The notes under the pieces are model-generated. The model did no database searches. It was not told where the DNA came from and saw nothing but the letters and a program-made list of their open reading frames with translations. A stretch of 64,000 nt of DNA from positions 2,159,501 to 2,223,500 of the forward strand of contig NZ_CP027666.1 in assembly GCF_003008535.1 (NCBI RefSeq), in the 5' to 3' direction. The position numbers and the translations under genes are program-made. The first letter of the stretch is position 1. The number at the start of each line of letters is the position of its first letter. This DNA is from Ottowia oryzae. Its GTDB lineage: Bacteria; Pseudomonadota; Gammaproteobacteria; Burkholderiales; Burkholderiaceae_C. Below, in pieces: positions 49,363 to 57,293 of the stretch.

Positions 49363-50592
49363 GTGAAGCGCATTCTGCTGTTATCCACTGCACTGCTGGC
49401 GGCGTGCGCCGCGCCCGGGCCGGGGGCCAACACCCCGGTCGCCAGCCAGCCATCGCTGAAGCTCGAGAAGGTCGTGATGCTGATGCGGCACGGCGTCCGT
49501 CCGCCGACGAAGCCCGTCGTCGTTCCGCCGGGCTATTCGTCCGAGACATGGCCCGGCTGGCCCGTCGATTTCGGCCTGCTGACGCCGCGGGGCGCGGCGG
49601 GCGTCAGGCTTCTTGGCGAAAGCGATCGCGCCTATTTCGGCGCCCGCGGCTTATTTCCCGGCGGATGCCCAGCGCCCGGCACGATCGTCCTGAAGGCGAG
49701 TTACAAGGAGCGCACGATCGAGACGGCGCGAAGCTGGGCGGCGGGTTTCATGCCCGGCTGCGCCGCGGCGATATCCCACCCCGCCGGGTCCGGCGACGAC
49801 GCGATCTTTCACGGTCTCGACAGCGGCCCGGCGTCGTTCGACGGGAATCGCGCTTATGACGCGGCCCTGGCGCAAGCGCCCGAAGGCGGCCTCGCCGCCG
49901 AGACCGAACGCCACCGCGACGAACTGACGCTGCTCGCGAAAGTGCTGAATTGCGCCGTGCCGGCCTGTCCTCTCGTCGCCGAACCCAGCCGGCTGGTTGC
50001 GCAGCCGCACGATCGCCCCAAGCTCGAGGGTCCGCTCGATATCGCATCGACCGCGAGCCAGACGCTGGTGCTCGAATATCTGGAGGGCAAGCCGATGACC
50101 GAGGTCGGCTGGGGCCGCGTGAGCCGCGCCGAGATCGAACAATTGCTGCGCTTCCACCCGCTCGAGTTCCGTTATTTGAATCGCCCCGGCTATATCGCCG
50201 CCGCCGCCGCCGCACCGATCGTGCACGAGATCGTCACGGCGCTCGGCGACCGGCGCGCGGCGCGGCTGACATTGCTCGCCGGACACGACACCAACGTCGC
50301 CGACCTCGGAGGCTTCTTCGACTTGCACTGGCAGGTGCCGAGCTATCCCGCCGACGAAGTTCCACCCGGCAGCGCGCTGGGGTTCGAGCTGGTCAGCACG
50401 GCCGGCGGCGACCGCTATGTCCGCGCCTTCTATCGCGCGCAGACGATGGACCAGTTGAGGAACCTCGAAGCGCTGGGATCGGACGATGCCCTGTTCCGCC
50501 GCTATCTCCCCATTCCAGGGTGCGGCGATTCGGTCGAGGTGACCGCGTGTCGCTGGAACGATTTCGCCCGGATCGCCGCGCCGCGCGGATAA
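49363..50592 (+). CDS. Histidine acid phosphatase/phytase lipoprotein
   Basis: A 409-residue exported enzyme that removes phosphate from phytate or other phosphate esters. The signal peptide ends with the lipobox LLAAC (cysteine near residue 14). The phosphohistidine motif is MLMRHGVRPPTKP (about 38-50) and the catalytic HD motif is LLAGHDTNVADLGG (about 307-320), both complete. The start is the GTG at 49363, because GGAGAGG at 49353-49359 is an ideal ribosome-binding site for it; an ATG at 49351 lacks one. Paired divergently with a TonB receptor, as is common for such phosphatases in sphingomonads. Confidence 0.87.
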   Translation: MKRILLLSTALLAACAAPGPGANTPVASQPSLKLEKVVMLMRHGVRPPTKPVVVPPGYSSETWPGWPVDFGLLTPRGAAGVRLLGESDRAYFGARGLFPGGCPAPGTIVLKASYKERTIETARSWAAGFMPGCAAAISHPAGSGDDAIFHGLDSGPASFDGNRAYDAALAQAPEGGLAAETERHRDELTLLAKVLNCAVPACPLVAEPSRLVAQPHDRPKLEGPLDIASTASQTLVLEYLEGKPMTEVGWGRVSRAEIEQLLRFHPLEFRYLNRPGYIAAAAAAPIVHEIVTALGDRRAARLTLLAGHDTNVADLGGFFDLHWQVPSYPADEVPPGSALGFELVSTAGGDRYVRAFYRAQTMDQLRNLEALGSDDALFRRYLPIPGCGDSVEVTACRWNDFARIAAPRG

Positions 50593-50598
50593 GGATGC

Positions 50599-50816
50599 CT
50601 ATCCGCCAAAGCTGCGCTGGACGGTCAACCCCACATAGCGGCCGCTGCGCAGCACCCGCAGCTCGCGATAGCGCAGCGCGCCGTCGCCGCGGATACCGGC
50701 ATAGATGTCGCGCGTCCGCGTCGCGGCGCTGTCGGTCTGAACGCCGGCCCGGCCCTGCGCGCCGCGCAATGCGGCGCCGGCCTGCGCAAAGGTTGCGCGG
50801 CGGTGCCTGGCTGAGG
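50599..50816 (-). pseudogene. C-terminal gene fragment at the right edge of the foreign segment
   Basis: About 70 codons ending RYRELRVLRSGRYVGLTVQR SFGG-stop. The alternating pattern with an aromatic near the end suggests the last strands of an outer-membrane barrel, perhaps a second TonB receptor. No start or upstream part is present: the frame reaches the gshA upstream region and loses meaning. I cannot name the family. Confidence 0.4.
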
Positions 50817-50907
50817 TCAACGGGCTGCCCGCCTCGCCCCGGGCGCGCGGCCCAACGCGATCGCGCCGCCTGTGCTACCTTCGCGCCCAGCAAAACAAGG
50901 ACACACC

Positions 50908-52470
50908 ATGAACAACCTGAGGGACCGACTGAGCGGTGTTGGGCCGGAGCGGTTGCGGGGCATCCGCCGCGGCATCGAGAAAGAAAGCCTGCGTTCGCGG
51001 CCCGATGGCACGCTGGCGCTCACGCCGCACCCGGCAGCGCTGGGCTCGCCGCTGACCCACCCGCACATCACCACCGACTTCAGCGAATCGCAGATGGAGC
51101 TGGTGACCGGCGTGCACCCCAGCGTCGAGGCGGCGCTGTCCGAGCTCGGCCAAGTGCACCAGGTGGTCTACCAAGAGATGGCTTCGTTGGGCGACGAGAT
51201 GCTATGGGTATCCAGCATGCCCTGCGGCCTGCCGTCGGACGAGAACATTCCCATTGGCCGCTACGGCACGTCCAACGTCGGCCGCGCCAAGAGCGTGTAC
51301 CGCATGGGCTTGAGCCACCGGTACGGCCGCCGCATGCAGACCATCTCGGGCATCCACTACAACTGGTCGCTGCCAGGGGTAACCAGCGATGACTACTTTG
51401 GCCTGATCCGCAACTTCCGCCGCCACGCCTTCTTGCTGCTGGTGCTGTTTGGCGCATCGCCAGCGGTGTGTTCGTGCTTCGTGGCAGGGCGCCCGCATGA
51501 GCTGCAGCCGCTGGGCGACAACACCATGTACCTGCCCCATGCCACCTCGCTGCGCATGGGCAGGCTGGGCTACCAGAGCGACGCACAATCGTCGCTGGCC
51601 GTCAGCTACAACAACCTGGAAGGCTACGGCGCGTCTCTGGAAAAGGCCTTGACCGAGCCGTACCCCGCGTACGAGAAAGTCGGTATCCGCAACCCCGGCG
51701 GCGACTACAACCAGCTGGATACGTCCCTGCTGCAGATCGAGAACGAGTTCTACGGCACCATCCGCCCCAAACGCGTCATCCACCCCGGCGAGCGGCCGCT
51801 GCATGCGCTGCGCGAGCGGGGCGTGGAATACGTCGAAGTGCGGCTGATGGACCTGAACCCGTTTGAAACCCTGGGCATCAGCGCCGCCACCGCGCGTTTC
51901 CTGGACGTGTTTCTGCTGCACTGCCTGCTGACCGAAAGCCCGCCCGACACACCCGAGGAAATCGCCGCCCTGTCGCGCAACCAGCACCGCACCGCCGCCA
52001 CCGGGCGCGACCCGGCGCTGCTGCTGGAGCGCGCTGGCGCCCAGGTCAAGCTGACCGATTGGGGCCACGAGGTGCTGGCCGGGTGCGAGCCCATCGCCCA
52101 CGCCATGGACCACGCCATGGGCGGCACGGCGTACACCGAAGCGTGGCGCGCGGCGCGGGCTGCGCTGTCTGCGCCCGAACAACTGCCCTCGGCCCGCGTG
52201 CTGCAGGCGGTGCAGGCTGCGCAGGGCCAGAGCTTCAAGAACTTCGTGGCCGAGCAGTCGCACAGCACGCGAGACGCCTTCCTGATGCAGCCGTACCCCG
52301 ATGCGCTGCGCGACCGCTACGACCACATGGCCGTCGCGTCGATGGAAGAGCAGCGCCGCATCGAGCGCAGCGACACCATGCCGTTCGAGGAATACCGCCG
52401 CCAATACGTCTCGCCCGAGCGCCTTGGCCTGCGCCCCGGCGCGGTGATGGTCGGCGCCGAATCGCCCTGA
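50908..52470 (+). CDS. gshA: Glutamate-cysteine ligase, copy 2
   Basis: A 520-residue gamma-glutamylcysteine synthetase, the same length as the copy at 43516 and with all conserved blocks: GIRRGIEKESLRSRPDGTLA, TPHPAALGSPLTHPHITTDF, RYGTSNVGRAKSVYR, SGIHYNWSLPG and IENEFYGTIRPKRVI. It is followed by a terminator and a host repeat, so this copy looks native to the chromosome. ATG at 50908 follows AAACAAGGACA; a longer frame upstream is not supported. Having two E. coli-type gshA genes within 7.5 kb is unusual. Confidence 0.93.
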   Translation: MNNLRDRLSGVGPERLRGIRRGIEKESLRSRPDGTLALTPHPAALGSPLTHPHITTDFSESQMELVTGVHPSVEAALSELGQVHQVVYQEMASLGDEMLWVSSMPCGLPSDENIPIGRYGTSNVGRAKSVYRMGLSHRYGRRMQTISGIHYNWSLPGVTSDDYFGLIRNFRRHAFLLLVLFGASPAVCSCFVAGRPHELQPLGDNTMYLPHATSLRMGRLGYQSDAQSSLAVSYNNLEGYGASLEKALTEPYPAYEKVGIRNPGGDYNQLDTSLLQIENEFYGTIRPKRVIHPGERPLHALRERGVEYVEVRLMDLNPFETLGISAATARFLDVFLLHCLLTESPPDTPEEIAALSRNQHRTAATGRDPALLLERAGAQVKLTDWGHEVLAGCEPIAHAMDHAMGGTAYTEAWRAARAALSAPEQLPSARVLQAVQAAQGQSFKNFVAEQSHSTRDAFLMQPYPDALRDRYDHMAVASMEEQRRIERSDTMPFEEYRRQYVSPERLGLRPGAVMVGAESP

Positions 52471-52543
52471 CAGCCCTGAGTGAAGGCGGGCGAGCAGGGC
52501 GGGCGTCTTGCGCGCTGATTTGCCCGCACCCTCAGCCGCCGTC

Positions 52544-52575
52544 AGCAGCCCGCCCAGCGGGGCGGCTGCTTTCTT
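52544..52575 (+). terminator. Terminator after gshA copy 2
   Basis: AGCAGCC-CGCC pairing with GGCGGCTGCT (one bulged base), then TTTCTT. 73 bases past the stop. Confidence 0.7.
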
Positions 52576-52584
52576 AAGCATTTT

Positions 52585-52635
52585 CGGCCTTCAGCGCAGG
52601 CCCATTCAGCGCTGGCAGCTACGTTAACGATAGCG
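52585..52635 (+). repeat. Interspersed hairpin repeat, copy 16
   Basis: CGGCCTTCAGCGCAGG ... CATTCAGCGCTGGCAGCTAC, then GTTAACGATAGCG. Confidence 0.72.
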
Positions 52636-52682
52636 TTTGCCTCCGCACCACGGCTTACCCGTTCTTCGCCATTTCCACCTGC

Positions 52683-53375
52683 ATGAGCATTTCCAGCTTC
52701 TCAACTTCGACACAGCCACAGACCGCCCCAACCCTGCGCCGCCGCCAATGGATGGGCGGGGCCGTCGCTCTGGGCGCCACGGCGCTGCTGAGCGCTTGCG
52801 GACGCAACAAGACCAAGGCGCAACCGGTGTCAGCCGGGGCCAAGGTGCTGGCGCTGGGCGATTCGCTCACCTCGGGCGTGGGCGCCACGGCCGAAACGGC
52901 GTACCCCGCCGTGCTGGCCCGGTTGACCGGCTGGAACGTGGTGAACGGCGGCGTGTCGGGCGACACCAGCGCGCAGGCGCTGGCGCGCGAACCTGCTCTG
53001 CTGGCCGAGCACCAACCCAAGCTGGTGATCGTCAGCATTGGCGGCAACGACTTCCTGCGCAAGCTGCCCGAAAGCGACACGCGCACCCACGTGCACGCCA
53101 TCTGCCGGCAGGCGCTGGATGCGGGCGCGCAGGTGCTGCTGGTGGCCGTGCCGCGCGCCACACTGGCCGCCGCGCTGGGCCAGATGACCGATCACCCCTT
53201 GTACGCCGAAGTGGCGAAAGACCTGAAGATTCCGCTGGTGCGCGGCGCCTGGGGCGAGGTGCTGTCCAAGCCCGAGCTGCGCTCAGACACCGTGCACGCC
53301 AACGCCAAGGGCTATGAGCAGTTCGCTCGCAGCGTGCAAGGCGCGGCCGCGGCGGTGGGCTTGCTGGCGCGCTGA
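52683..53375 (+). CDS. SGNH-family lipoprotein esterase (arylesterase/TesA-like)
   Basis: A 230-residue exported hydrolase. A twin-arginine-like RRRQW start leads into a signal peptide with lipobox LLSAC (cysteine near residue 39). The four SGNH blocks are visible: GDSLTSGVGAT (about 59-69, nucleophile serine), NGGVSGDTS (about 88), SIGGNDFLRK (about 118) and DTVHANAKGYEQFA (about 203, Asp and His). The family cleaves short acyl or aryl esters and thioesters. Stands alone between two host repeats. Confidence 0.87.
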   Translation: MSISSFSTSTQPQTAPTLRRRQWMGGAVALGATALLSACGRNKTKAQPVSAGAKVLALGDSLTSGVGATAETAYPAVLARLTGWNVVNGGVSGDTSAQALAREPALLAEHQPKLVIVSIGGNDFLRKLPESDTRTHVHAICRQALDAGAQVLLVAVPRATLAAALGQMTDHPLYAEVAKDLKIPLVRGAWGEVLSKPELRSDTVHANAKGYEQFARSVQGAAAAVGLLAR

Positions 53376-53392
53376 CGGTTTCGTTTAGTTGC

Positions 53393-53450
53393 CCAATCCG
53401 GCTCTGGCGCTGGTGTGGCCAGCGCCGGGCGCTATGAATTGAGTAGTGAA
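53393..53450 (+). repeat. Interspersed hairpin repeat, copy 17
   Basis: CCAATCCGGCTCTGGCGCTG ... CCAGCGCCGGGCGCTATGAA, between the convergent esterase and yicC genes. Confidence 0.72.
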
Positions 53451-53499
53451 GCGGATGGCCGGACGCCGCAGCGTCCACGGGCGCTGGGCGTCGCGCCGC

Positions 53500-54420
53500 T
53501 CACTCGATGTTCTGCACCTGCTCGCGCATCTGCTCGATCGACACCTTCATGTCCACCGAGATGCGCGTCATCTCCAGCGCCGCCGATTTGGAGCCGAGCG
53601 TGTTCGCCTCGCGGTGCAGCTCCTGAATCAAGAAATCCAGGCGCTTGCCGATGTCGCCGCCCTTTTTCAGCACGGATTCGATTTCGTCCAGGTGCGCCGC
53701 CAGGCGTCCCAGCTCTTCGGCCACGTCGATGCGGATGGCGTAGGCCGTGGCCTCGGCCAGGGCGCGCTCTTGCCCGGCCTCGGCGTTGACTTGGGTGTCG
53801 CCCGCCGTCAGGGCCTCGTTCCAGCGCGCCAGAAAGCGCTCTTTCTGCGCCTGAACCACCTGGGGCACCAGCGGCTCGGCCTCTTTGGCCAGGCGGCGCA
53901 GCTCGGCCACGCGGGCCAGCAGCAGGTCGGCCAGGCGGGCGCCCTCGCGGGCGCGGGCGGCGACGAAGTCTTTCAACACCGCGCCGGCCAGCGTGAGCAG
54001 GGTTTCGCCCAGGTCTTCGGTGTGGCTGGCGCTGGCGCCGCCGGCCAGCCGCAGTGCGTCGGTCACGCTCAAGGGGCGGGCGTCGGGCAGCCACACGCGC
54101 ACTTGGTCTTGCAGCGATGCCAGGCGCTGCAGTGCGCGCGGGGGCGGGTCGGTCAGGGCGGCGTCTTCGCGGCCCTCGACGTAGGCGCGCAGTTCGACCT
54201 TGCCGCGTTTGAGCTGGCGTGTGAGCAGCTCACGCAGCGCCGGCTCATGCGGGCGCAGCTCATCGGGCAGGCGAAAGGCAAGGTCCAGAAAGCGGCTGTT
54301 GACCGAACGCAGCTCCACGGCCACGCGCGGGGCGGCAATCTTCCACACGGGGGCGTCGCCCTCGGGGGTGGCCACGGCTTGTTGGCCGCTGGCGAAGCCG
54401 GTCATACTGTAAACTGACAT
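53500..54420 (-). CDS. yicC: YicC-family endoribonuclease
   Basis: A 306-residue YicC protein, a family shown to have ribonuclease activity. The start MSVYSMTGFASGQ, then VAVELRSVNSRFLDLAFRLP (about residues 33-52) and the C-terminal DUF1732 part RLDFLIQELHREANTLGSKS with ISVDMKVSIEQMREQVQNIE are characteristic. It is divergent from a Ser/Thr kinase gene with only 91 bases between. In many relatives yicC is followed by gmk; here it is followed by a host repeat and an esterase gene instead. Confidence 0.93.
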   Translation of the reverse strand: MSVYSMTGFASGQQAVATPEGDAPVWKIAAPRVAVELRSVNSRFLDLAFRLPDELRPHEPALRELLTRQLKRGKVELRAYVEGREDAALTDPPPRALQRLASLQDQVRVWLPDARPLSVTDALRLAGGASASHTEDLGETLLTLAGAVLKDFVAARAREGARLADLLLARVAELRRLAKEAEPLVPQVVQAQKERFLARWNEALTAGDTQVNAEAGQERALAEATAYAIRIDVAEELGRLAAHLDEIESVLKKGGDIGKRLDFLIQELHREANTLGSKSAALEMTRISVDMKVSIEQMREQVQNIE

Positions 54421-54511
54421 GTGATATTTCCCGGTGTTGACGCGGCTAGGGTGGGCGAGTTGGCTTTGGCGCCAGGCACACCAGCTTCGTGCCGGTGTTG
54501 CGCATCAAATT

Positions 54512-55519
54512 ATGTCAAAGCTCAAACCCGCTCCTCTGCCGCCCGATACGGTGATCGGTGGATACCGCGTGGTCCGGCGGCTTTCGGCTGGTGGTTTCGG
54601 CGTGGTCTACCTTGCGGTGGACAACGAGGGCCAGCAGGTCGCCGTCAAGGAATACCTGCCTTCGGCGCTGACCATGCGCGAGCCCGGCGAGCTGGTGCCG
54701 CACGTCGCACCCGAAAAGCTGTCGCTGTACCGCCTGGGCTTGAAGAGTTTCTTCGAAGAAGGCCGTTCGCTGGCGCAGATCTCCCATCCGTCGGTGGTGA
54801 GCGTGCTGAACTTCTTCCGCCAGAACGAAACCGTGTACATGGTGATGAACTACCTGGAAGGGGCCAGCCTGCAGGATTTCATCGTCACCGCGCGCGAGCA
54901 GAAAAAGCAGAAGGTCTTCCGCGAATCCACGATCCGCTCGCTGTACGACGAGATCCTGCGCGGCTTGCGCATCGTGCACCAGCACAAGATGCTGCACCTG
55001 GATTTGAAGCCCGCCAACATCATGATCACCGACGACAACCGCGCGGTGATGCTGGATTTTGGCGCCGCGCGCGAGGTGCTGAACAAGGAAGGCAACTTCA
55101 CCCGCCCGATGTACACACCGGGCTTTGCCGCGCCCGAGATGTACCGCCGCGACTCCACCATGGGGCCGTGGACGGACATCTACGCCATCGGCGCGTGCAT
55201 TTACTCGTGCATGCAAGGCTACCCGCCCAACGATGCGCCGCAGCGGCTGGAGAAAGACCGCCTCGCGCTGTCGTTGACGCGCCTGCGCGGCGTGTATTCG
55301 GACAACCTGATCGAAGTGGTGGAGTGGTGCATGTCGCTCGACCCGCTTTCGCGTCCGCAATCGGTGTTTGCGTTGCAAAAAGAGCTGAGCCGCGAAGGCG
55401 AGCGCCAATACACCAAGCTCAGCGTCGGTGAAAAGGTGCGCTTGCAGTTCGACACCATGCTCAACGACACCAAGAAGAATCTCAAGCGGGCCACGCGCAT
55501 GGGCACGCACCAAAAATAA
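54512..55519 (+). CDS. Hanks-type serine/threonine protein kinase
   Basis: A 335-residue soluble kinase. The glycine-rich loop RRLSAGGFGVVYLA (about residues 24-37), the ATP lysine in VAVKEYLP, the catalytic loop LHLDLKPANIMI (HLD in place of HRD, about 163-174), DFGAAREVL (about 184) and the APE motif AAPEMYRRDST are present, so it should be active. No membrane segment or PASTA domain follows. It is followed 12 bases later by a PP2C phosphatase gene, forming a kinase-phosphatase pair that acts on the same targets. Confidence 0.9.
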   Translation: MSKLKPAPLPPDTVIGGYRVVRRLSAGGFGVVYLAVDNEGQQVAVKEYLPSALTMREPGELVPHVAPEKLSLYRLGLKSFFEEGRSLAQISHPSVVSVLNFFRQNETVYMVMNYLEGASLQDFIVTAREQKKQKVFRESTIRSLYDEILRGLRIVHQHKMLHLDLKPANIMITDDNRAVMLDFGAAREVLNKEGNFTRPMYTPGFAAPEMYRRDSTMGPWTDIYAIGACIYSCMQGYPPNDAPQRLEKDRLALSLTRLRGVYSDNLIEVVEWCMSLDPLSRPQSVFALQKELSREGERQYTKLSVGEKVRLQFDTMLNDTKKNLKRATRMGTHQK

Positions 55520-55531
55520 GCGCATCGCTCG

Positions 55532-56440
55532 ATGAAATTCTCGGTGTTCCAACTCAGCCGCCGCGGCGGCCGCGAAAAAAATGAAGACCGCATGGGCTAT
55601 TCCTACACCAGGGATGCCGTGCTGTTTCTGTTGGCCGACGGCATGGGCGGCCACCCTGAAGGCGAAATGGCCGCGCAGATCGCGCTGCAGACGCTTTCCA
55701 CGCTGTTCCAGCGCGACGCCAAGCCGTCGCTGCCTTCCGTGCAGGGCTTTCTGGCCACCGGCGTGATGGCCGCGCACCACCAGATCATTCGTTACGCCAG
55801 CGAACAGGCGCTGATGGACACGCCCCGCACCACGCTGGTGGCCGGCCTGATCCAGGACGGCGAACTGCATTGGGCGCACTGCGGCGACTCCCGGCTGTAC
55901 GTCGTGCGTGACGGCGCGCTGCTGTCGCGCACGCGCGACCATTCCTACATCGAGGCACAAGCCAGCTCCGGCGCCAGCACCGAGGGCGTCAACCGCAACG
56001 TGCTGTTCACCTGCCTGGGCTCCACCGTTCGGCCCATGTTCGACGTGGCCGGGCCGCTCAAGCTGCGCGAAGGCGACAAGCTTTTGCTGTGCTCCGACGG
56101 CCTGTGGGGCAGCGTGGAAGACGACGAGATCGTCAGCATGCTGGCCGACGTGCCGGTGGCCGACGCCGTGCCGGCGCTGGTCGAGCGGGCGCTGGCCATC
56201 GCTGGCGAGCGTTCCGACAACGTCACCGTCATCGCGTTGGAATGGGAAACGCCTTCCGAATCGGCTTTCCAGCCCAGCGGCTTCACCGAAACGCAGATGA
56301 TGAGCGATGAGGTCTTCGCCTCCACCATCCAGTCGGGCGGGCTGGATCCGGCTCTGGACGACCTGGACGACGATGCCATCGAGCGCTCCATCGCCGAAAT
56401 CAACGAAGCGATTCAGCGCACCGCCTCGCGCAACCGCTGA
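55532..56440 (+). CDS. PP2C-family serine/threonine phosphatase
   Basis: A 302-residue metal-dependent phosphatase. It begins MKFSVFQLSRRGGREKNEDR with the first metal aspartate, followed by LADGMGGHPEGEMAAQIAL (about residues 34-52), LHWAHCGDSRLYVVRDG (about 110-126) and LLCSDGLWGSVEDDE (about 186-200). A C-terminal acidic tail of about 60 residues (ALDDLDDDAIERSIAEINEA) extends past the family domain. The 12-base gap to the kinase indicates co-transcription. Confidence 0.91.
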   Translation: MKFSVFQLSRRGGREKNEDRMGYSYTRDAVLFLLADGMGGHPEGEMAAQIALQTLSTLFQRDAKPSLPSVQGFLATGVMAAHHQIIRYASEQALMDTPRTTLVAGLIQDGELHWAHCGDSRLYVVRDGALLSRTRDHSYIEAQASSGASTEGVNRNVLFTCLGSTVRPMFDVAGPLKLREGDKLLLCSDGLWGSVEDDEIVSMLADVPVADAVPALVERALAIAGERSDNVTVIALEWETPSESAFQPSGFTETQMMSDEVFASTIQSGGLDPALDDLDDDAIERSIAEINEAIQRTASRNR

Positions 56441-56513
56441 TTCTTCCTTTTTAGCCCGCGCCGCTGCACCGGCCCCGTTTGGCCAGCGCAGCGCTGCCTT
56501 GGAACAAGCTCAC

Positions 56514-57248
56514 ATGACGACCACCCATAACCTCATCGTTTCTGCCCGCGCGCCCGACCAGCTGCGCGACGTGCGCATCCAGCGCGGCTACACCATGCAC
56601 GCCGAGGGCTCGGTGCTGATCTCGGTGGGCAACACGCAGGTGCTGTGCACCGCCTCGGTCGAAGAGAAAGTGCCGCCGCACAAGCGCGGCAGCGGCGAAG
56701 GCTGGGTGACGGCTGAATACGGCATGCTGCCGCGCGCCACCAACACGCGGGGCAGCCGCGAGGCCGCCAAAGGCAAGCAAAGCGGGCGCACGCAGGAGAT
56801 TCAACGGCTGATCGGCCGCAGCCTGCGCGCCGTGTTCGACCTGAAGAAACTGGGCGAGCGCACCATCCAGCTCGACTGCGACGTGATCCAGGCCGACGGC
56901 GGCACGCGCTGCGCCAGCATCACCGGCGCTTACGTGGCGGCGCAAGACGCCGTCAGCTGGCTGCTGGCGCGTGGCTTGATCACCGAATCACCCGTTCTTC
57001 ACCCGGTGGCGGCCGTGTCGGTCGGCATTGTCGGCGGCGCGCCCGTGCTCGATCTGGACTACGTGCAGGATTCGTCCTGCGACACCGACATGAACGTGGT
57101 GATGACCGGCGCCGGCCACTTCGTCGAAGTGCAGGGCACCGCCGAAGGCGCGGCCTTTTCGCGCACCGAGATGAACCGCCTGCTGGACCTGGCCGAAAAA
57201 GGCATTGGCGAACTCATCGCGCTGCAGCAGCAGGCACTATTGGTTTGA
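56514..57248 (+). CDS. rph: Ribonuclease PH
   Basis: A 244-residue phosphorolytic 3'-5' exoribonuclease that trims tRNA 3' ends. DQLRDVRIQRGYTMHAEGSV (about residues 15-34), VPPHKRGSGEGWVTAEYGML, TRGSREAAKGKQSGRTQEIQ (about 77-96) and DCDVIQADGGTRCASITGAY (about 122-141) are diagnostic. Length typical. It lies 73 bases after the PP2C gene and is followed by a host repeat and rdgB, a common pairing. Confidence 0.96.
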   Translation: MTTTHNLIVSARAPDQLRDVRIQRGYTMHAEGSVLISVGNTQVLCTASVEEKVPPHKRGSGEGWVTAEYGMLPRATNTRGSREAAKGKQSGRTQEIQRLIGRSLRAVFDLKKLGERTIQLDCDVIQADGGTRCASITGAYVAAQDAVSWLLARGLITESPVLHPVAAVSVGIVGGAPVLDLDYVQDSSCDTDMNVVMTGAGHFVEVQGTAEGAAFSRTEMNRLLDLAEKGIGELIALQQQALLV

Positions 57249-57292
57249 TAGCTGCCAGCGCTGGTGCAGACTGGGCCACAGCCTGATTTGAC
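57241..57292 (-). repeat. Interspersed hairpin repeat, copy 18 (rph-rdgB gap)
   Basis: TTTGATAGCTGCCAGCGCTG ... GGGCCACAGCCTGATTTGA. It overlaps the last codons of rph and fills the gap to rdgB. Confidence 0.7.
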
Positions 57293-57293
57293 T

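Larger units (their letters stand above)
47654..50815. mobile_element. Foreign segment of alphaproteobacterial (sphingomonad-like) character
   Basis: Between about 47654 and 50815 the sequence lacks host repeats and has a different codon style (frequent GAT/ATC/TAT, GCCGAT and GGCGATC words). Its genes are of families common in sphingomonads: a Caulobacter-type TonB receptor and a lipoprotein acid phosphatase. Both ends cut coding sequence (a possible greB start on the left and a C-terminal fragment on the right). No integrase, transposase or terminal repeat is seen. It may be an insertion or a chimeric join; edges are estimates. Confidence 0.55.
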
